In this document: piece after piece, positions 1-8,624 of the stretch
Position numbering within the stretch: the first letter of the stretch is position 1
How the letters are laid out: each line of letters starts with the position of its first letter
Assembly (NCBI GenBank): GCA_900539195.1
Contig: UQBC01000003.1
Span: 1-64,000 of the forward strand
Reading direction: 5' to 3'
DNA: 64,000 nucleotides
Origin: an uncultured Oscillospiraceae bacterium
GTDB lineage: Bacteria > Bacillota > Clostridia > Oscillospirales > Ruminococcaceae
The notes under the pieces: model-generated
What the model saw: only the letters and a program-made list of their open reading frames with translations
Told to the model about the DNA's origin: nothing
Databases searched by the model: none
Position numbers and translations under genes: made by a program

Positions 1-6
1 GCCTTA

Positions 7-39
7 TCGTCGGCAGCGTCAGATGTGTATAAGAGACAG
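7..39 (+). other. Nextera read-1 adapter left at the contig end
   Basis: Bases 7-39 match the Illumina Nextera read-1 sequence, ending in the 19-bp Tn5 mosaic end AGATGTGTATAAGAGACAG (21-39). This is library-preparation sequence and not genome. The six bases before it are of unknown origin. The minus-strand gene that follows is therefore truncated artificially at base 40. Confidence 0.97.
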
Positions 40-601
40 CCGCCTTTACCGTGCCGTCTATGCCGGAAACTCCGATGTCCTCACGAACAACAAACTGCTT
101 TCCTGCCGTGAGCTTTCTTGTACAGCAGACCTTGTTCTTTTTAGTCTGTATGTTACAGCCGTCAATGTCGGTTATGATCTCAAACGGCGTTACAGCGCTT
201 ACTTTTATCTTGAAGCTCACTGCGCCCCTTACATCGATGCGTCTGCCCGAAACAGCCCGACAGGTAGCATAATCTACCTTTGGTTCGATTGTTACCGAGC
301 CGTTGTCAGCGGATTTAGGCAAATCAACAGTCTTTGAGTAGCTGTAACGATGCTCGATGCACTCCATTCCGCCGCCCTCGCTGAGATAAAGCACCGTAAT
401 GCAGATAACACCGTCACATATCAGCTTATCACCCGAAATATTGTAAGATACTATCCCGGGACGCAATGTGCACCTTAAAATCTTGAAGATATCGGGATAA
501 TAATCCGGCAGGACGTAATCAAACTCAACGCCCTGCTCCGCCTGTCCGTCATATATCACTTCCGTGACAAATACAGGCTCTTTCTTTACAGAAAAGTCCA
601 T
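40..601 (-). CDS. DUF3794 (SPOCS) domain protein, 3' end missing
   Basis: The frame is open from the ATG at 601-599 to the adapter, giving 187 visible codons with no stop. The start is preceded by AAAGGAGG, seven bases upstream. The visible protein begins MDFSVKKEPVFVTEVIYDGQ and contains a SPOCS/DUF3794 module (FDYVLPDYYPDIFKILR, then TLRPGIVSYNISGDKL and DGVICITVLYLSEGG). A second module probably begins around residue 120 (TIEPKVDYATCRAVSGRRID). SPOCS domains occur in spore proteins such as SipL and SpoVID, which tether the coat to the forespore surface, and in related clostridial proteins. A LysM domain often follows in SipL, but that part is missing here, so the SipL assignment is open. 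A possible sigma-E promoter lies upstream. Confidence 0.85.
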
Positions 602-645
602 ATAATCCTCCTTTAGCTGTTTCCCTCTTGTACGGGTTTTAACAC

Positions 646-674
646 AATATATGAGGACACGGGACATAATATTA
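646..674 (-). promoter_or_regulatory. candidate sigma-E type promoter for the SPOCS gene
   Basis: On the minus strand, TAATATT (674-668) is followed after 14 bases by CATATATT (653-646). This fits the Bacillus sigma-E pattern KMATATT-N14-CATACANT with one mismatch. No convincing sigma-A promoter is seen in the same gap. It fits mother-cell expression of a SPOCS protein, but short motifs like this also arise by chance. Confidence 0.4.
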
Positions 675-690
675 CAGTTTGTCAGGGAAA

Positions 691-719
691 AAGAAAAAGC
701 TGTACCGAAAAGGTACAGC
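691..719 (-). terminator. rho-independent terminator of the SDR reductase gene
   Basis: Read on the minus strand, GCTGTACC (719-712), a loop TTTTC, and GGTACAGC (706-699) are followed by TTTTTCTT. It lies 25 bases after the stop codon of the reductase gene. Confidence 0.85.
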
Positions 720-743
720 CTGCAAATGTATTAAGTTAAGCTA

Positions 744-1448
744 TCAATAAAATCCGCCGTCAACTCCGAGAACCTGTCCCGTGACAAATCCTGCCGACGC
801 AAGATACACTGCGGCGGAGGCTACATCATCGGGTGTTCCGAGCCTGCCGAGAGGAGTTTCCTCTATTAGTTCGTTCATCTCATCGGGCGACAGATGAGCG
901 TTATTCATCGGACTGTCGATTACTCCCGGTGCAATGCAGTTTACCGTTATGCCGCTCGGTGCGACTTCCTTTGACAGCGACTTTGTGAAGCCGATAAGTC
1001 CTGCCTTGACCGTTGAATAAGGCACTTCGCATGACGCTCCGTATACTCCCCATACGGATGAAATGTTGATGATACTACCTTGCTTGCGGCTTATCATAAA
1101 AGGCAGTACCGCCTTTGTCAAATTGAATGCGCCCGTAAGGTGAACATCAATCATATTGTACCAGTCAAGCTCGGTAACGTCGCTGAGTAGCTTTATCTGG
1201 GATATGCCTGCGTTGTTTATAAGCACATCGATTTTTCCGAAATCAGCCGCTATGCGTTCTACTGCAACCGACGCTTCCTGAGCGGAAGACACATCGGTCT
1301 TATATGCTTTGCAGCCGAGTTCTTTTTGAAGCAAACGGGCTTTTTCATCGGAGCTTTTATAAATTATCGCGACGTCATTCTTTTTTGCAAAGGCACAAGC
1401 CATTGCACTGCCGATTGCACCCGTGCCGCCTGTAATAATTACTGCCAT
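744..1448 (-). CDS. SDR-family reductase, FabG-like; possible EF-P 5-aminopentanone reductase (YmfI)
   Basis: This is a complete 234-residue classical short-chain dehydrogenase/reductase. It has the Rossmann motif TGGTGAIG (residues 6-13), NNAG (78-81), the catalytic region INISS (127-131), and Y144 and K148 in YSTVK. It is NAD(P)H-dependent. The stretch SSVWGVYGASCEVPYSTVKAG and the C-terminal ITVNCIAPGVIDSPMN and GQVLGVDGG resemble Firmicute YmfI, which reduces the 5-aminopentanone modification on translation factor EF-P. FabG (3-oxoacyl-ACP reductase) is the other candidate. No fab genes are nearby, which slightly favours the EF-P role. It lies 67 bases downstream of the Clp ATPase with a terminator between them, and has its own terminator at 691-719. 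Confidence 0.85.
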   Translation of the reverse strand: MAVIITGGTGAIGSAMACAFAKKNDVAIIYKSSDEKARLLQKELGCKAYKTDVSSAQEASVAVERIAADFGKIDVLINNAGISQIKLLSDVTELDWYNMIDVHLTGAFNLTKAVLPFMISRKQGSIINISSVWGVYGASCEVPYSTVKAGLIGFTKSLSKEVAPSGITVNCIAPGVIDSPMNNAHLSPDEMNELIEETPLGRLGTPDDVASAAVYLASAGFVTGQVLGVDGGFY

Positions 1449-1466
1449 AGTAATCCTTTCGATTAT

Positions 1467-1507
1467 AAAACAGGCATTGCATTACCTGCTGACGTTAATG
1501 CAATGCC
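1467..1507 (-). terminator. terminator after the Clp ATPase gene
   Basis: On the minus strand GGCATTGCATTA (1507-1496) pairs perfectly with TAATGCAATGCC (1484-1473). TG and TTTT (1470-1467) follow. It separates the Clp ATPase gene from the downstream reductase. Confidence 0.8.
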
Positions 1508-1515
1508 CTGCTTAT

Positions 1516-3819
1516 TTACTTGCCTGTTACCTTTATCTCATCGCCGTCAGTGTCAACATTAATTTCAGAAACGTTTCCGTCTGCTTCGACTATGATATTG
1601 GCTACCTTATCCTCGATATCCTTGCGGACTATCCTGCGGACATCTCTGCCGCCGAACTTGCCGCCGGACGCTTTCTTTGCAACAAGGTCGTACGCCGCAT
1701 CGGTTACATTCAGAGTGATATTCTTCTCACCGAGAGGCTCTTTCATCTCGCCTATCATAAGGTGAGCGATACCGTTGTACGCTTCAAGCGACAATGGCTT
1801 GAACACAACTACTTCATCTACACGGCTTAAGAATTCCGGACGTAAGAACTCGCCGAGAGCCTTCATAGCCTTATCCTTAGAAATATCCTCCTCACTCTTT
1901 GCAAAGCCAAGTCCGCTTGTGTTGAACGAAGAGCCTGCGTTTGAAGTCATTGCGATAACGGTATTCTCAAAGCTTACCGTTCTGCCGTGGGCGTCGTTTA
2001 CCTTACCCTCGTCAAGAATCTGTAAGAGAATGTTCATTACATCGGGATGAGCCTTTTCAATCTCGTCAAAGAGAATTACGGAATAGGGCTTTCTGCGTAC
2101 CTTTTCGGTGAGCTGTCCTGCCTCATCGTATCCTACATATCCGGGCGGCGAGCCGATAATTCTCGACACGCTGTGCTTTTCCATAAACTCGGACATATCA
2201 AGTCTTATGAGCGGGTCAACTGTGTTGAAAAGCTCGTTTGCAAGCACCTTTACAAGCTCGGTCTTACCGACACCTGTAGGTCCTACGAATATGAATGACG
2301 CAGGTCTGCGGCGTGCAGAAAGCTGAACTCTTGTTCTCTTTATGGCGGCGGCAACAAGCTCGCAGGCTTCGTCTTGTCCGACTACCTTTGACTTGAGTAC
2401 GCTTTCAAGGTTTGCGATACGCTTGAACTCTGTTTCAAGGAGCTTGCTTGCAGGGATTCCCGTCCACAGCTCGATAACCTTGCAGACATCGTTCTCGGTA
2501 ACGTGTACTTCCTTTATCATAGGCTCAAGCTCGTCAATACGGGCTGTATTCTTTGCAAGCTCGGTCTTTATCTCGGCTATACGCTGATAGTCTTTGTTCT
2601 CGGTTTCGGCAGAAAGATTGTTTTCTTCCACCTCAAGAGCCTTGTTTTTCTTCTTGAGCTGTTCGTATTCGGTAAGCTCCTTGCTGTTTATGCTTGCACA
2701 GGCGGCGGCTTCATCAAGCAGGTCTATCGCCTTGTCCGGCAGATATCTGTCGGTAATGTAACGCTCGCTGAGCACTGCACAGCTTCTCAATATATCATCG
2801 CTCACATAAAGTTTGTGGTATTCTTCATAGTATTCCTTGATACCCTTGAGCAGTTCAATAGTATCCTCGATCGACGGCTCATTTGCAGTCACAGGCTGGA
2901 AACGCCTTTCAAGTGCGGAATCCTTTTCAATGTACTTTCTGTACTCGTTGAAGGTGGTAGCGCCGATCACCTGTACCTCGCCTCTTGAAAGCGCAGGCTT
3001 CAGGATATTTGCGGCATTCATTGTGCCCTCCGAATCGCCTGTTCCTACAAGATTATGGACTTCATCTATAAATAGAATTATGTTACCTGCATTCTTTATC
3101 TCTTCGATAAGCGCCTTTACACGGCTCTCAAACTGACCTCTGAACTGCGTACCTGCTACAAGTGCGGTAAGGTCGAGCATATAAAGCTCCTTGCCCTGAA
3201 GTCTGAAAGGAACATCGCCGTCAGCGAGCTTCTGTGCGATGCCCTCTGCTATAGCGGTCTTACCTACACCGGGCTCGCCGATGATACAGGGGTTGTTCTT
3301 GGTACGGCGGGATAAAATCTGCATTACACGGTAGATTTCCTTTTCTCTGCCGATTATGCGGTCGATCTCGCCTTTTTTCGCCTTAGCTGTAAGGTTTGTG
3401 CAATAGGTATCGAGAAATTTTCTTTTTTTCTCTTCTTTCTTCTTGCTGCGCTTTTTGTCGTCCTTTACATCCTGCTTTTCACCGTCTGTCTTGCCGTCGG
3501 AATTTGATACGGCGTTGTTTGCGGCGGCGAAACGCTGAAAGAACGGCAATACAGTGCCTGCTCCTCCCGGTGAAAATTCATCGTCATTGTCTTCGCCTTC
3601 GTCGGTGTCAGCGTCGGGGTCGCCCTCTCCGAAAAGCATCTTGTATGTTTCTTCAAGGTCATCATCACTGATTCCCATCTTTTCGAGGTAGTCGTTTACC
3701 TGCGGAACACCGAGTTCCTTTGCGCAGATAAGACAAAGACCTTCATCACGCTTTTCAGTGCCCTGTATTGTTGAGATAAATACGACCGCCTGTCTTTTTT
3801 TACATCTTGAACAAAGCAT
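1516..3819 (-). CDS. clpE: ATP-dependent Clp protease ATP-binding subunit, zinc-finger ClpE type
   Basis: This 767-residue HSP100 unfoldase has two AAA+ modules. The N-terminus carries a C4 zinc finger (C3, C6, C29, C32) in place of the ClpC-type N-domain repeats, as in ClpE. An acidic and then Lys-rich linker (about 65-135) leads to NBD1 (Walker A GEPGVGKT, 181-188; Walker B ILFIDEVHN), a coiled middle domain rich in Glu/Lys, and NBD2 (Walker A GPTGVGKT; Walker B VILFDEIEKAH). A GLGF loop after NAGSSFNTS matches the IGF/LGF loop that docks on ClpP, so it should feed a ClpP peptidase encoded elsewhere. No CtsR box, mcsA or mcsB is seen nearby. The ATG at 3819 follows AAAGAAAGG. The gene is 93 bases downstream of cvpA and ends in a strong terminator. 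Confidence 0.93.
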   Translation of the reverse strand: MLCSRCKKRQAVVFISTIQGTEKRDEGLCLICAKELGVPQVNDYLEKMGISDDDLEETYKMLFGEGDPDADTDEGEDNDDEFSPGGAGTVLPFFQRFAAANNAVSNSDGKTDGEKQDVKDDKKRSKKKEEKKRKFLDTYCTNLTAKAKKGEIDRIIGREKEIYRVMQILSRRTKNNPCIIGEPGVGKTAIAEGIAQKLADGDVPFRLQGKELYMLDLTALVAGTQFRGQFESRVKALIEEIKNAGNIILFIDEVHNLVGTGDSEGTMNAANILKPALSRGEVQVIGATTFNEYRKYIEKDSALERRFQPVTANEPSIEDTIELLKGIKEYYEEYHKLYVSDDILRSCAVLSERYITDRYLPDKAIDLLDEAAACASINSKELTEYEQLKKKNKALEVEENNLSAETENKDYQRIAEIKTELAKNTARIDELEPMIKEVHVTENDVCKVIELWTGIPASKLLETEFKRIANLESVLKSKVVGQDEACELVAAAIKRTRVQLSARRRPASFIFVGPTGVGKTELVKVLANELFNTVDPLIRLDMSEFMEKHSVSRIIGSPPGYVGYDEAGQLTEKVRRKPYSVILFDEIEKAHPDVMNILLQILDEGKVNDAHGRTVSFENTVIAMTSNAGSSFNTSGLGFAKSEEDISKDKAMKALGEFLRPEFLSRVDEVVVFKPLSLEAYNGIAHLMIGEMKEPLGEKNITLNVTDAAYDLVAKKASGGKFGGRDVRRIVRKDIEDKVANIIVEADGNVSEINVDTDGDEIKVTGK

Positions 3820-3912
3820 TTATATCCAACCTTTCTTTAGGTTCTGTCTGTTTTTCTGTAGTAATCTTAACAGATCGACTGTTATTATAGTTCTCTTTTG
3901 TTAACTGAGTAT

Positions 3913-4944
3913 TTAATTAAGGAAATCGAGGAATGAGAAATTGTATACCCAGCTGAATGCGTATGACTTGTTTATTGTCATTTCATTCAGGAATATAAGC
4001 GTATTATTGCTGAGTGCAACCGCCATATGTGCGATTATTACAACGATAAACACGATTATAAGACCCTGTACAAGTCCGAGCACACCGCCGAGCAGTGAGT
4101 TCAGCTTGCCTATTACGGGAAGCTTGTTTACTACCGATGTAGCTCTTATGATTATCGAGAGTATTATCAGCACAAGGAAGAACAGTATTACAAATACCAC
4201 GGTTCTCAGCGGCACAAGTATTACAGGCTTTGCCACATTGTCAAGTATCGCCTTACCGGGATTTCCGGATGATTCTACAACGCTTACAACGACACTGTTC
4301 ACAAGTCCGCCGTCGATATCGTCTATTGTCTTTCCATCAAGTCCGAGCGCCGGTACAGCCTCGCTTACCTGTGCGATTATATCGTTCACGCTTTCAGCTA
4401 CATCGCTGTTCTTTATATTCTGCGACAGCACTTCCGTCAAGAGCATATTCTCAAGACCGTACTTGTCGATATCACTCTCGTACAGTTGCACAGAACCGAG
4501 ATTAATGTTTGAGTAATCGACCGACTTGTCAATACCGAATGCCGTAAGGTCGACCTTGCTGATACCTGTATTAGTGAGGTTTACATTTGTGAGGTTTACA
4601 GTCACCTTTCCCGCCTTATCGGCTTTAAGCTCAAGGCTGTCCGTGCTCTTGCCGTTTATCTTCGCCTTATCCATATCTATCTTTCCGAGCTGTGTCACAA
4701 CATTGTCGCCGAGCGCATCGTTGATAGATGTTGATATGCTCTGTTCGAGCGGCTTGCTTATAAAGCTGTCGTATACCCATGTTGACACACCGTCGCTTAT
4801 AAGCAGTGCAACCACAAAAGACGCCACAAAAGCTGCAAGGTTCAGCACCATACGCACAAAGCCCCTTTTTACACCGACAAACAGCATACCTATAAGTATT
4901 GCCGCAAGTATTACATCATAAAACCAAAAAAAATCCGTTCCCAT
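3913..4944 (-). CDS. cvpA: CvpA family membrane protein
   Basis: The 343-residue protein starts with a CvpA-like membrane region (VILAAILIGMLFVGVKRGF, then LNLAAFVASFVVALLIS). A long hydrophilic, probably extracytoplasmic insert (about residues 65-235) follows, and then two more strongly hydrophobic segments near 245-310. CvpA proteins are inner-membrane proteins linked to colicin V production in E. coli; their role in Firmicutes is poorly defined. The insert makes this longer than the usual 160-180 residues, a form seen in Clostridia. It lies 29 bases after the DUF5711 gene, so the two are probably co-transcribed. Confidence 0.8.
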   Translation of the reverse strand: MGTDFFWFYDVILAAILIGMLFVGVKRGFVRMVLNLAAFVASFVVALLISDGVSTWVYDSFISKPLEQSISTSINDALGDNVVTQLGKIDMDKAKINGKSTDSLELKADKAGKVTVNLTNVNLTNTGISKVDLTAFGIDKSVDYSNINLGSVQLYESDIDKYGLENMLLTEVLSQNIKNSDVAESVNDIIAQVSEAVPALGLDGKTIDDIDGGLVNSVVVSVVESSGNPGKAILDNVAKPVILVPLRTVVFVILFFLVLIILSIIIRATSVVNKLPVIGKLNSLLGGVLGLVQGLIIVFIVVIIAHMAVALSNNTLIFLNEMTINKSYAFSWVYNFSFLDFLN

Positions 4945-4973
4945 TAAATACCTTCCTTTCCGTATTTGAACGC

Positions 4974-6164
4974 TTACAGGGTTATACTGTCAATTGCATC
5001 ATAGCCCATAAGCAGAACCGAGCCGCCGACTTTTATAAAATCGGAATAGCTGTCCGAAAGCAGTGTCTTTTTTTCCGATTCAAGTGATAAATTATATTGA
5101 GTTATATCTGATTCGGTCATAATTAAAACAGTATCACCGCTGACTTTTATCTGTTTTACATCGGCTGAAACCGCAATGGAGGCGGTCACTTCACACTTGT
5201 CATTGAGAATAACCGTTTTCTTGCCATCATCAGTGAAGTCATCAAACACAAACGCTTTAAGAGATGATGATGCGTCAAAGTTCTCGACCGTTCCCGGATA
5301 GCTGTAGTTTCCGATAAGTTCACCGCTGTCTGCATTATACGTTGCCGCCATATTGTCACCGGTCACTGTAAGTATATTATCGTTTATGCCGAGGGACAGT
5401 GATACGCAGTCGCTCAGTGACTGCGACCAAAGCTCAGTGCCGTCACCCGAAAGGTCATACTTTGATAGTTTTGTCACAATATCGCCGTTATCAGAGGTCA
5501 CTCTGGTCACATACAGGTATCTGTTGTCATCAGAGAATACTGCCTGCATTACATTATCATCAATAAAACGCTGTGTGTAAAGCCACTTTCCGCTTCCGTC
5601 ATAGACGTATATGACGTTAGAATAGCGTCCGCCTGATGTGACTACCGCCGTATGTTCAGAATTACTCAGAAATACAGAAACTATAACCTCGTCTTCTATA
5701 TTGCCCTTATATATCTCGCTTGTTCTGTTGAACAATGAAAAATCATGACCGCCCTTATCATAGATGACCACACGCTTTGAATTTGATACCGCCATCGGAT
5801 GAACATATCCGTGCTGTAAAGCAAAGTTCTGTCCGCCGTTCTCATTATAGGAATAAAGGTAAGTATCACTGAGCAGTGAAAAGCTGTCGTTCATAGCACA
5901 GAAGCTGTAGTCCGACCTGCCGGTAAGACTTATCGGATATCCTGCCGTTTCGGTTGTTGTAGTCTGTATCCTTGACGCAATACCACGCAGAGGTTCAAAT
6001 ATCGTGTCACGGTATATCCATACCGGCACTGCCGCCGCAACAATGACAAGCCATATAATAAAATTTCTTATCAGCTTTGCTTTCTTCTTCTTTTTTCGAT
6101 ACAGCGTAACATCGTTTATATCATTGTTTTGCTGTTCAAGAGGATTTTTATCGGGTACTTTCAT
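4974..6164 (-). CDS. DUF5711-like membrane-anchored beta-propeller protein
   Basis: The 396-residue protein has a short basic N-terminus (RKKKKKAKLIRN), one transmembrane helix near residues 33-50 (FIIWLVIVAAAVPVWIY) and an extracytoplasmic part. That part is made of repeating beta-rich blades (for example LLSDTYLYSYNENGG, VIYVYDGSGKWLYTQ, RYLYVTRVTSDNGD), as in WD40/PQQ-like propellers. It resembles the clostridial DUF5711 family, whose function is unknown. The gene sits 17 bases after truA and 29 bases before cvpA, so a role at the cell envelope together with CvpA is a reasonable inference. Confidence 0.65.
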   Translation of the reverse strand: MKVPDKNPLEQQNNDINDVTLYRKKKKKAKLIRNFIIWLVIVAAAVPVWIYRDTIFEPLRGIASRIQTTTTETAGYPISLTGRSDYSFCAMNDSFSLLSDTYLYSYNENGGQNFALQHGYVHPMAVSNSKRVVIYDKGGHDFSLFNRTSEIYKGNIEDEVIVSVFLSNSEHTAVVTSGGRYSNVIYVYDGSGKWLYTQRFIDDNVMQAVFSDDNRYLYVTRVTSDNGDIVTKLSKYDLSGDGTELWSQSLSDCVSLSLGINDNILTVTGDNMAATYNADSGELIGNYSYPGTVENFDASSSLKAFVFDDFTDDGKKTVILNDKCEVTASIAVSADVKQIKVSGDTVLIMTESDITQYNLSLESEKKTLLSDSYSDFIKVGGSVLLMGYDAIDSITL

Positions 6165-6181
6165 ATTTACCCCTCTTTCAT

Positions 6182-6934
6182 TTATACATCGTTTTCGTAG
6201 AACACCTTGTTGAGATACAATCCGCAGGGAGCAACCGTTTTGCCCGCAAACTCCCTGTCGGGCTTTGTAAGTGCGTTTATTATATCCTGCTCTGTACGTT
6301 TTCCCTCGCTGATATAAATAAGAGTTCCTACTATAATTCTTACCATATTGTGAAGAAAGCCGTTTCCGCAGACTTTAATTTCGACAAAATCGCCCGTCTG
6401 CTCAACATCTATCGAATAGACGGTTCTGACGGTGGTCAGCAGGTGCTCTTTTGCTTCCGCCTTACAGAAAGAAGCAAAATCGTGCTCGCCAACCATAAGC
6501 TGCGCCGCTTTCCGCATTTTCTCAATATCGGGCTTATAGGGATAATGAAGCGCCGTATCCGCCGAGAAAACATCACGCACATCACCTGTGTAGATCCTGT
6601 AAACGTACTCTTTACCCTTGCTGTCAAACCTTGCGTGAAAGCTGTCGGGCATATCTTCGCAGGAAAGAAAGGCTATATCCTGCGGTAAAAGCGCATTTCC
6701 GCCTTTAATAAAGCCCTCGCAGGGAATGGGGCAGTTCGTTTTTACATTGAACACAAACGCTCTTGCGTGCACACCCGTGTCTGTCCGTGAACAGCCGTTT
6801 ATCGTAATATCCTCGCAGAGCAGTTTTGAAAGCACTTCTTCGACTGTCTGCTGTATGCTGTTTGCATTGTTCTGGCGCTGGTAGCCGTGATAGGCAGTGC
6901 CGTTATACGCCATTGTTACTTTAAGATTGCGCAT
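6182..6934 (-). CDS. truA: tRNA pseudouridine(38-40) synthase TruA
   Basis: The 250-residue enzyme isomerises uridines 38-40 in the anticodon arm of tRNAs to pseudouridine. The diagnostic motif CSRTDTGVHA (48-57) includes the catalytic aspartate D52. The N-terminal MAYNGTAYHGYQRQ and the C-terminal FLHNMVRIIVGTL also fit TruA. The length is normal. It follows ecfT by eight bases, the same order (ecfA1-ecfA2-ecfT-truA) seen in many Firmicutes, although here the block is detached from the ribosomal protein operon. Confidence 0.97.
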   Translation of the reverse strand: MRNLKVTMAYNGTAYHGYQRQNNANSIQQTVEEVLSKLLCEDITINGCSRTDTGVHARAFVFNVKTNCPIPCEGFIKGGNALLPQDIAFLSCEDMPDSFHARFDSKGKEYVYRIYTGDVRDVFSADTALHYPYKPDIEKMRKAAQLMVGEHDFASFCKAEAKEHLLTTVRTVYSIDVEQTGDFVEIKVCGNGFLHNMVRIIVGTLIYISEGKRTEQDIINALTKPDREFAGKTVAPCGLYLNKVFYENDV

Positions 6935-6942
6935 AGTTCACC

Positions 6943-7764
6943 TTAAATTCCGGGTACGGCTACATAAATGTTCATAAGAATGATTAATGTGAACATTACA
7001 GCCATTACAACCGTTGCGACAATATCCCTTGCTCCGAATTTAAGCTGTTTCATGCGTGTCCTGCCCTCGCCGCCTCTGTAGCAACGGCACTCCATAGCAA
7101 GAGCAAGCTCGTTAGCACGCTTGAAAGCCGATACAAACAATGGTATGAGCACCGGTATAAGCGCCTTGGCTTTCTTTACCAGTCCTCCTGTATCAAGGCT
7201 TGCGCCTCTCGCCTTCTGAGCCGACATTATCTTATCGGTTTCCTCGATAAGAGTAGGGATAAATCTCAGCGCTATAGTCATCATCATAGCAAGCTCGTGA
7301 ACTGGAAAGTGAAGCTTCTTGAGCGGTGACAGCAGACGCTCTATTGCGTCTGTCAGCGCTATGGGCGAGGTTGTATAGGTAAGAAGCGACATTCCGACAA
7401 TAAGGAACACTATCCTCACCGTCATAAACACCGATGTATTTATACCCTCTGCGTAAATCGTGATAAATCCCAGCTTTACAAGCGGATCTCCCTCGCCGTG
7501 TATAAAGAACAGATTCAGTATACAGGTAAACAGTATTATCGGCATAATTGGCTTTAAGCTCTTGAAAATCAGCTTGAAGCTGATCCCCGACAACATATAA
7601 ATAATCAGCATAAACAGTCCCGCCGATATAAGCGAGCAATAATTTCCCGCCATAAACAGCATTACAACGTAGGCGATATCCAGCACTATCTTGAAACGGC
7701 TGTCGAGCCTGTGGATTATTGAATTGCCCGGGAAAAACTGTCCTATTGTAATATCCTTCAGCAT
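6943..7764 (-). CDS. ecfT: energy-coupling factor transporter transmembrane protein EcfT
   Basis: The 273-residue polytopic membrane protein has the typical start ITIGQFFPGNSIIHRLDSR. It also carries two coupling-helix motifs, SAQKARGASLD and AMECRCYRGGEGRTR, the A-R-G and C-R-G type signatures that contact the EcfA ATPases. EcfT joins the ATPase pair to interchangeable substrate-binding S components and so powers uptake of vitamins and other micronutrients. No S component is encoded next to it, so this is the shared group II arrangement. Its start overlaps the end of ecfA2 by seven bases, which suggests translational coupling. Confidence 0.96.
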   Translation of the reverse strand: MLKDITIGQFFPGNSIIHRLDSRFKIVLDIAYVVMLFMAGNYCSLISAGLFMLIIYMLSGISFKLIFKSLKPIMPIILFTCILNLFFIHGEGDPLVKLGFITIYAEGINTSVFMTVRIVFLIVGMSLLTYTTSPIALTDAIERLLSPLKKLHFPVHELAMMMTIALRFIPTLIEETDKIMSAQKARGASLDTGGLVKKAKALIPVLIPLFVSAFKRANELALAMECRCYRGGEGRTRMKQLKFGARDIVATVVMAVMFTLIILMNIYVAVPGI

Positions 7765-8621
7765 ATCGTTCCTTTATCCATATACTGTATTATTCTCTCT
7801 TTTGCACGTTCTACAGTATATATATCTTTTCCTAAGTCTACACCTTTATCTCTCAGCTTCATCATGATCTTTGTGATCTGCGGAACATCAAGACCTATCT
7901 TTATAATTTCGTCCTGTCTTGCGAATACGCTGTCCGTATCCTCGTGGCAGAACAGCTTGCCCTTGTTCATAACAAGCACCTTATCGGCATACTTTACTAT
8001 GTCCTCCATAGAGTGAGAAACAAGAAGTATCGTCTTGCCGTATTTCTTGTGGTAATCGCTTATCTTGCCGAGTACCTTTTCCCTGCCTATAGGGTCAAGT
8101 CCTGCCGCAGGCTCGTCAAGGATAAGAATCTCGGGATCCATTGCGATAACGCCTGCAAGTGCGACACGGCGTTTCTGTCCGCCCGAAAGGTCGAACGGCG
8201 AGCGTTCGAGAAGTTCCTCACGGATACCCATATTTTCTGCCGCCTCACGCACTCTGCGGTCGACCTCGGCTTCATCGCATCCCATATTCTTGGGACCGTA
8301 CGCTATATCCTTGTATACTGTTTCTTCAAACAGCTGATACTCGGAATACTGGAATACAAGTCCTACCTTGAATCTTATCGAGCGTATATCAACACCCTTA
8401 TCCCATATATTCTGTCCGTCTATGAACACCTCGCCCGATGTCGGCTTTACAAGACCGTTGAGGTGCTGGATAAGCGTTGATTTTCCGCTTCCGGTGTGAC
8501 CGATTATTCCGCAGAATTCGCCCTTTTCTATAGTAAGGTCTACGTTATCCACAGCTGTCGACTCAAATGGAGTGCCGACGCTGTATTTATAGGTAAGCCC
8601 TTTCAGTTCTATCACATTCAT
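7758..8621 (-). CDS. ecfA2: energy-coupling factor transporter ATPase EcfA2
   Basis: This 287-residue ABC ATPase has Walker A GHTGSGKS, a Q-loop region GLVFQYSEYQLFEETV typical of EcfA2, the signature LSGGQKRR, Walker B ILILDEPAAGLDP and the switch histidine in LLVSHSMED. It pairs with EcfA1 to drive the ECF transporter. The EcfA2 label, rather than EcfA1, rests on the YQLFEETV segment and on its second place in the operon. Three bases separate it from ecfA1 upstream, and it overlaps ecfT downstream. Confidence 0.96.
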   Translation of the reverse strand: MNVIELKGLTYKYSVGTPFESTAVDNVDLTIEKGEFCGIIGHTGSGKSTLIQHLNGLVKPTSGEVFIDGQNIWDKGVDIRSIRFKVGLVFQYSEYQLFEETVYKDIAYGPKNMGCDEAEVDRRVREAAENMGIREELLERSPFDLSGGQKRRVALAGVIAMDPEILILDEPAAGLDPIGREKVLGKISDYHKKYGKTILLVSHSMEDIVKYADKVLVMNKGKLFCHEDTDSVFARQDEIIKIGLDVPQITKIMMKLRDKGVDLGKDIYTVERAKERIIQYMDKGTIC

Positions 8622-8624
8622 TTT

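Noticed and set aside
23..337. Plus-strand reading frames at 23-337 and 51-272
   Set aside because: The first begins inside the adapter sequence. Both lie antisense to the well-supported SPOCS gene, which has a ribosome site and family motifs.
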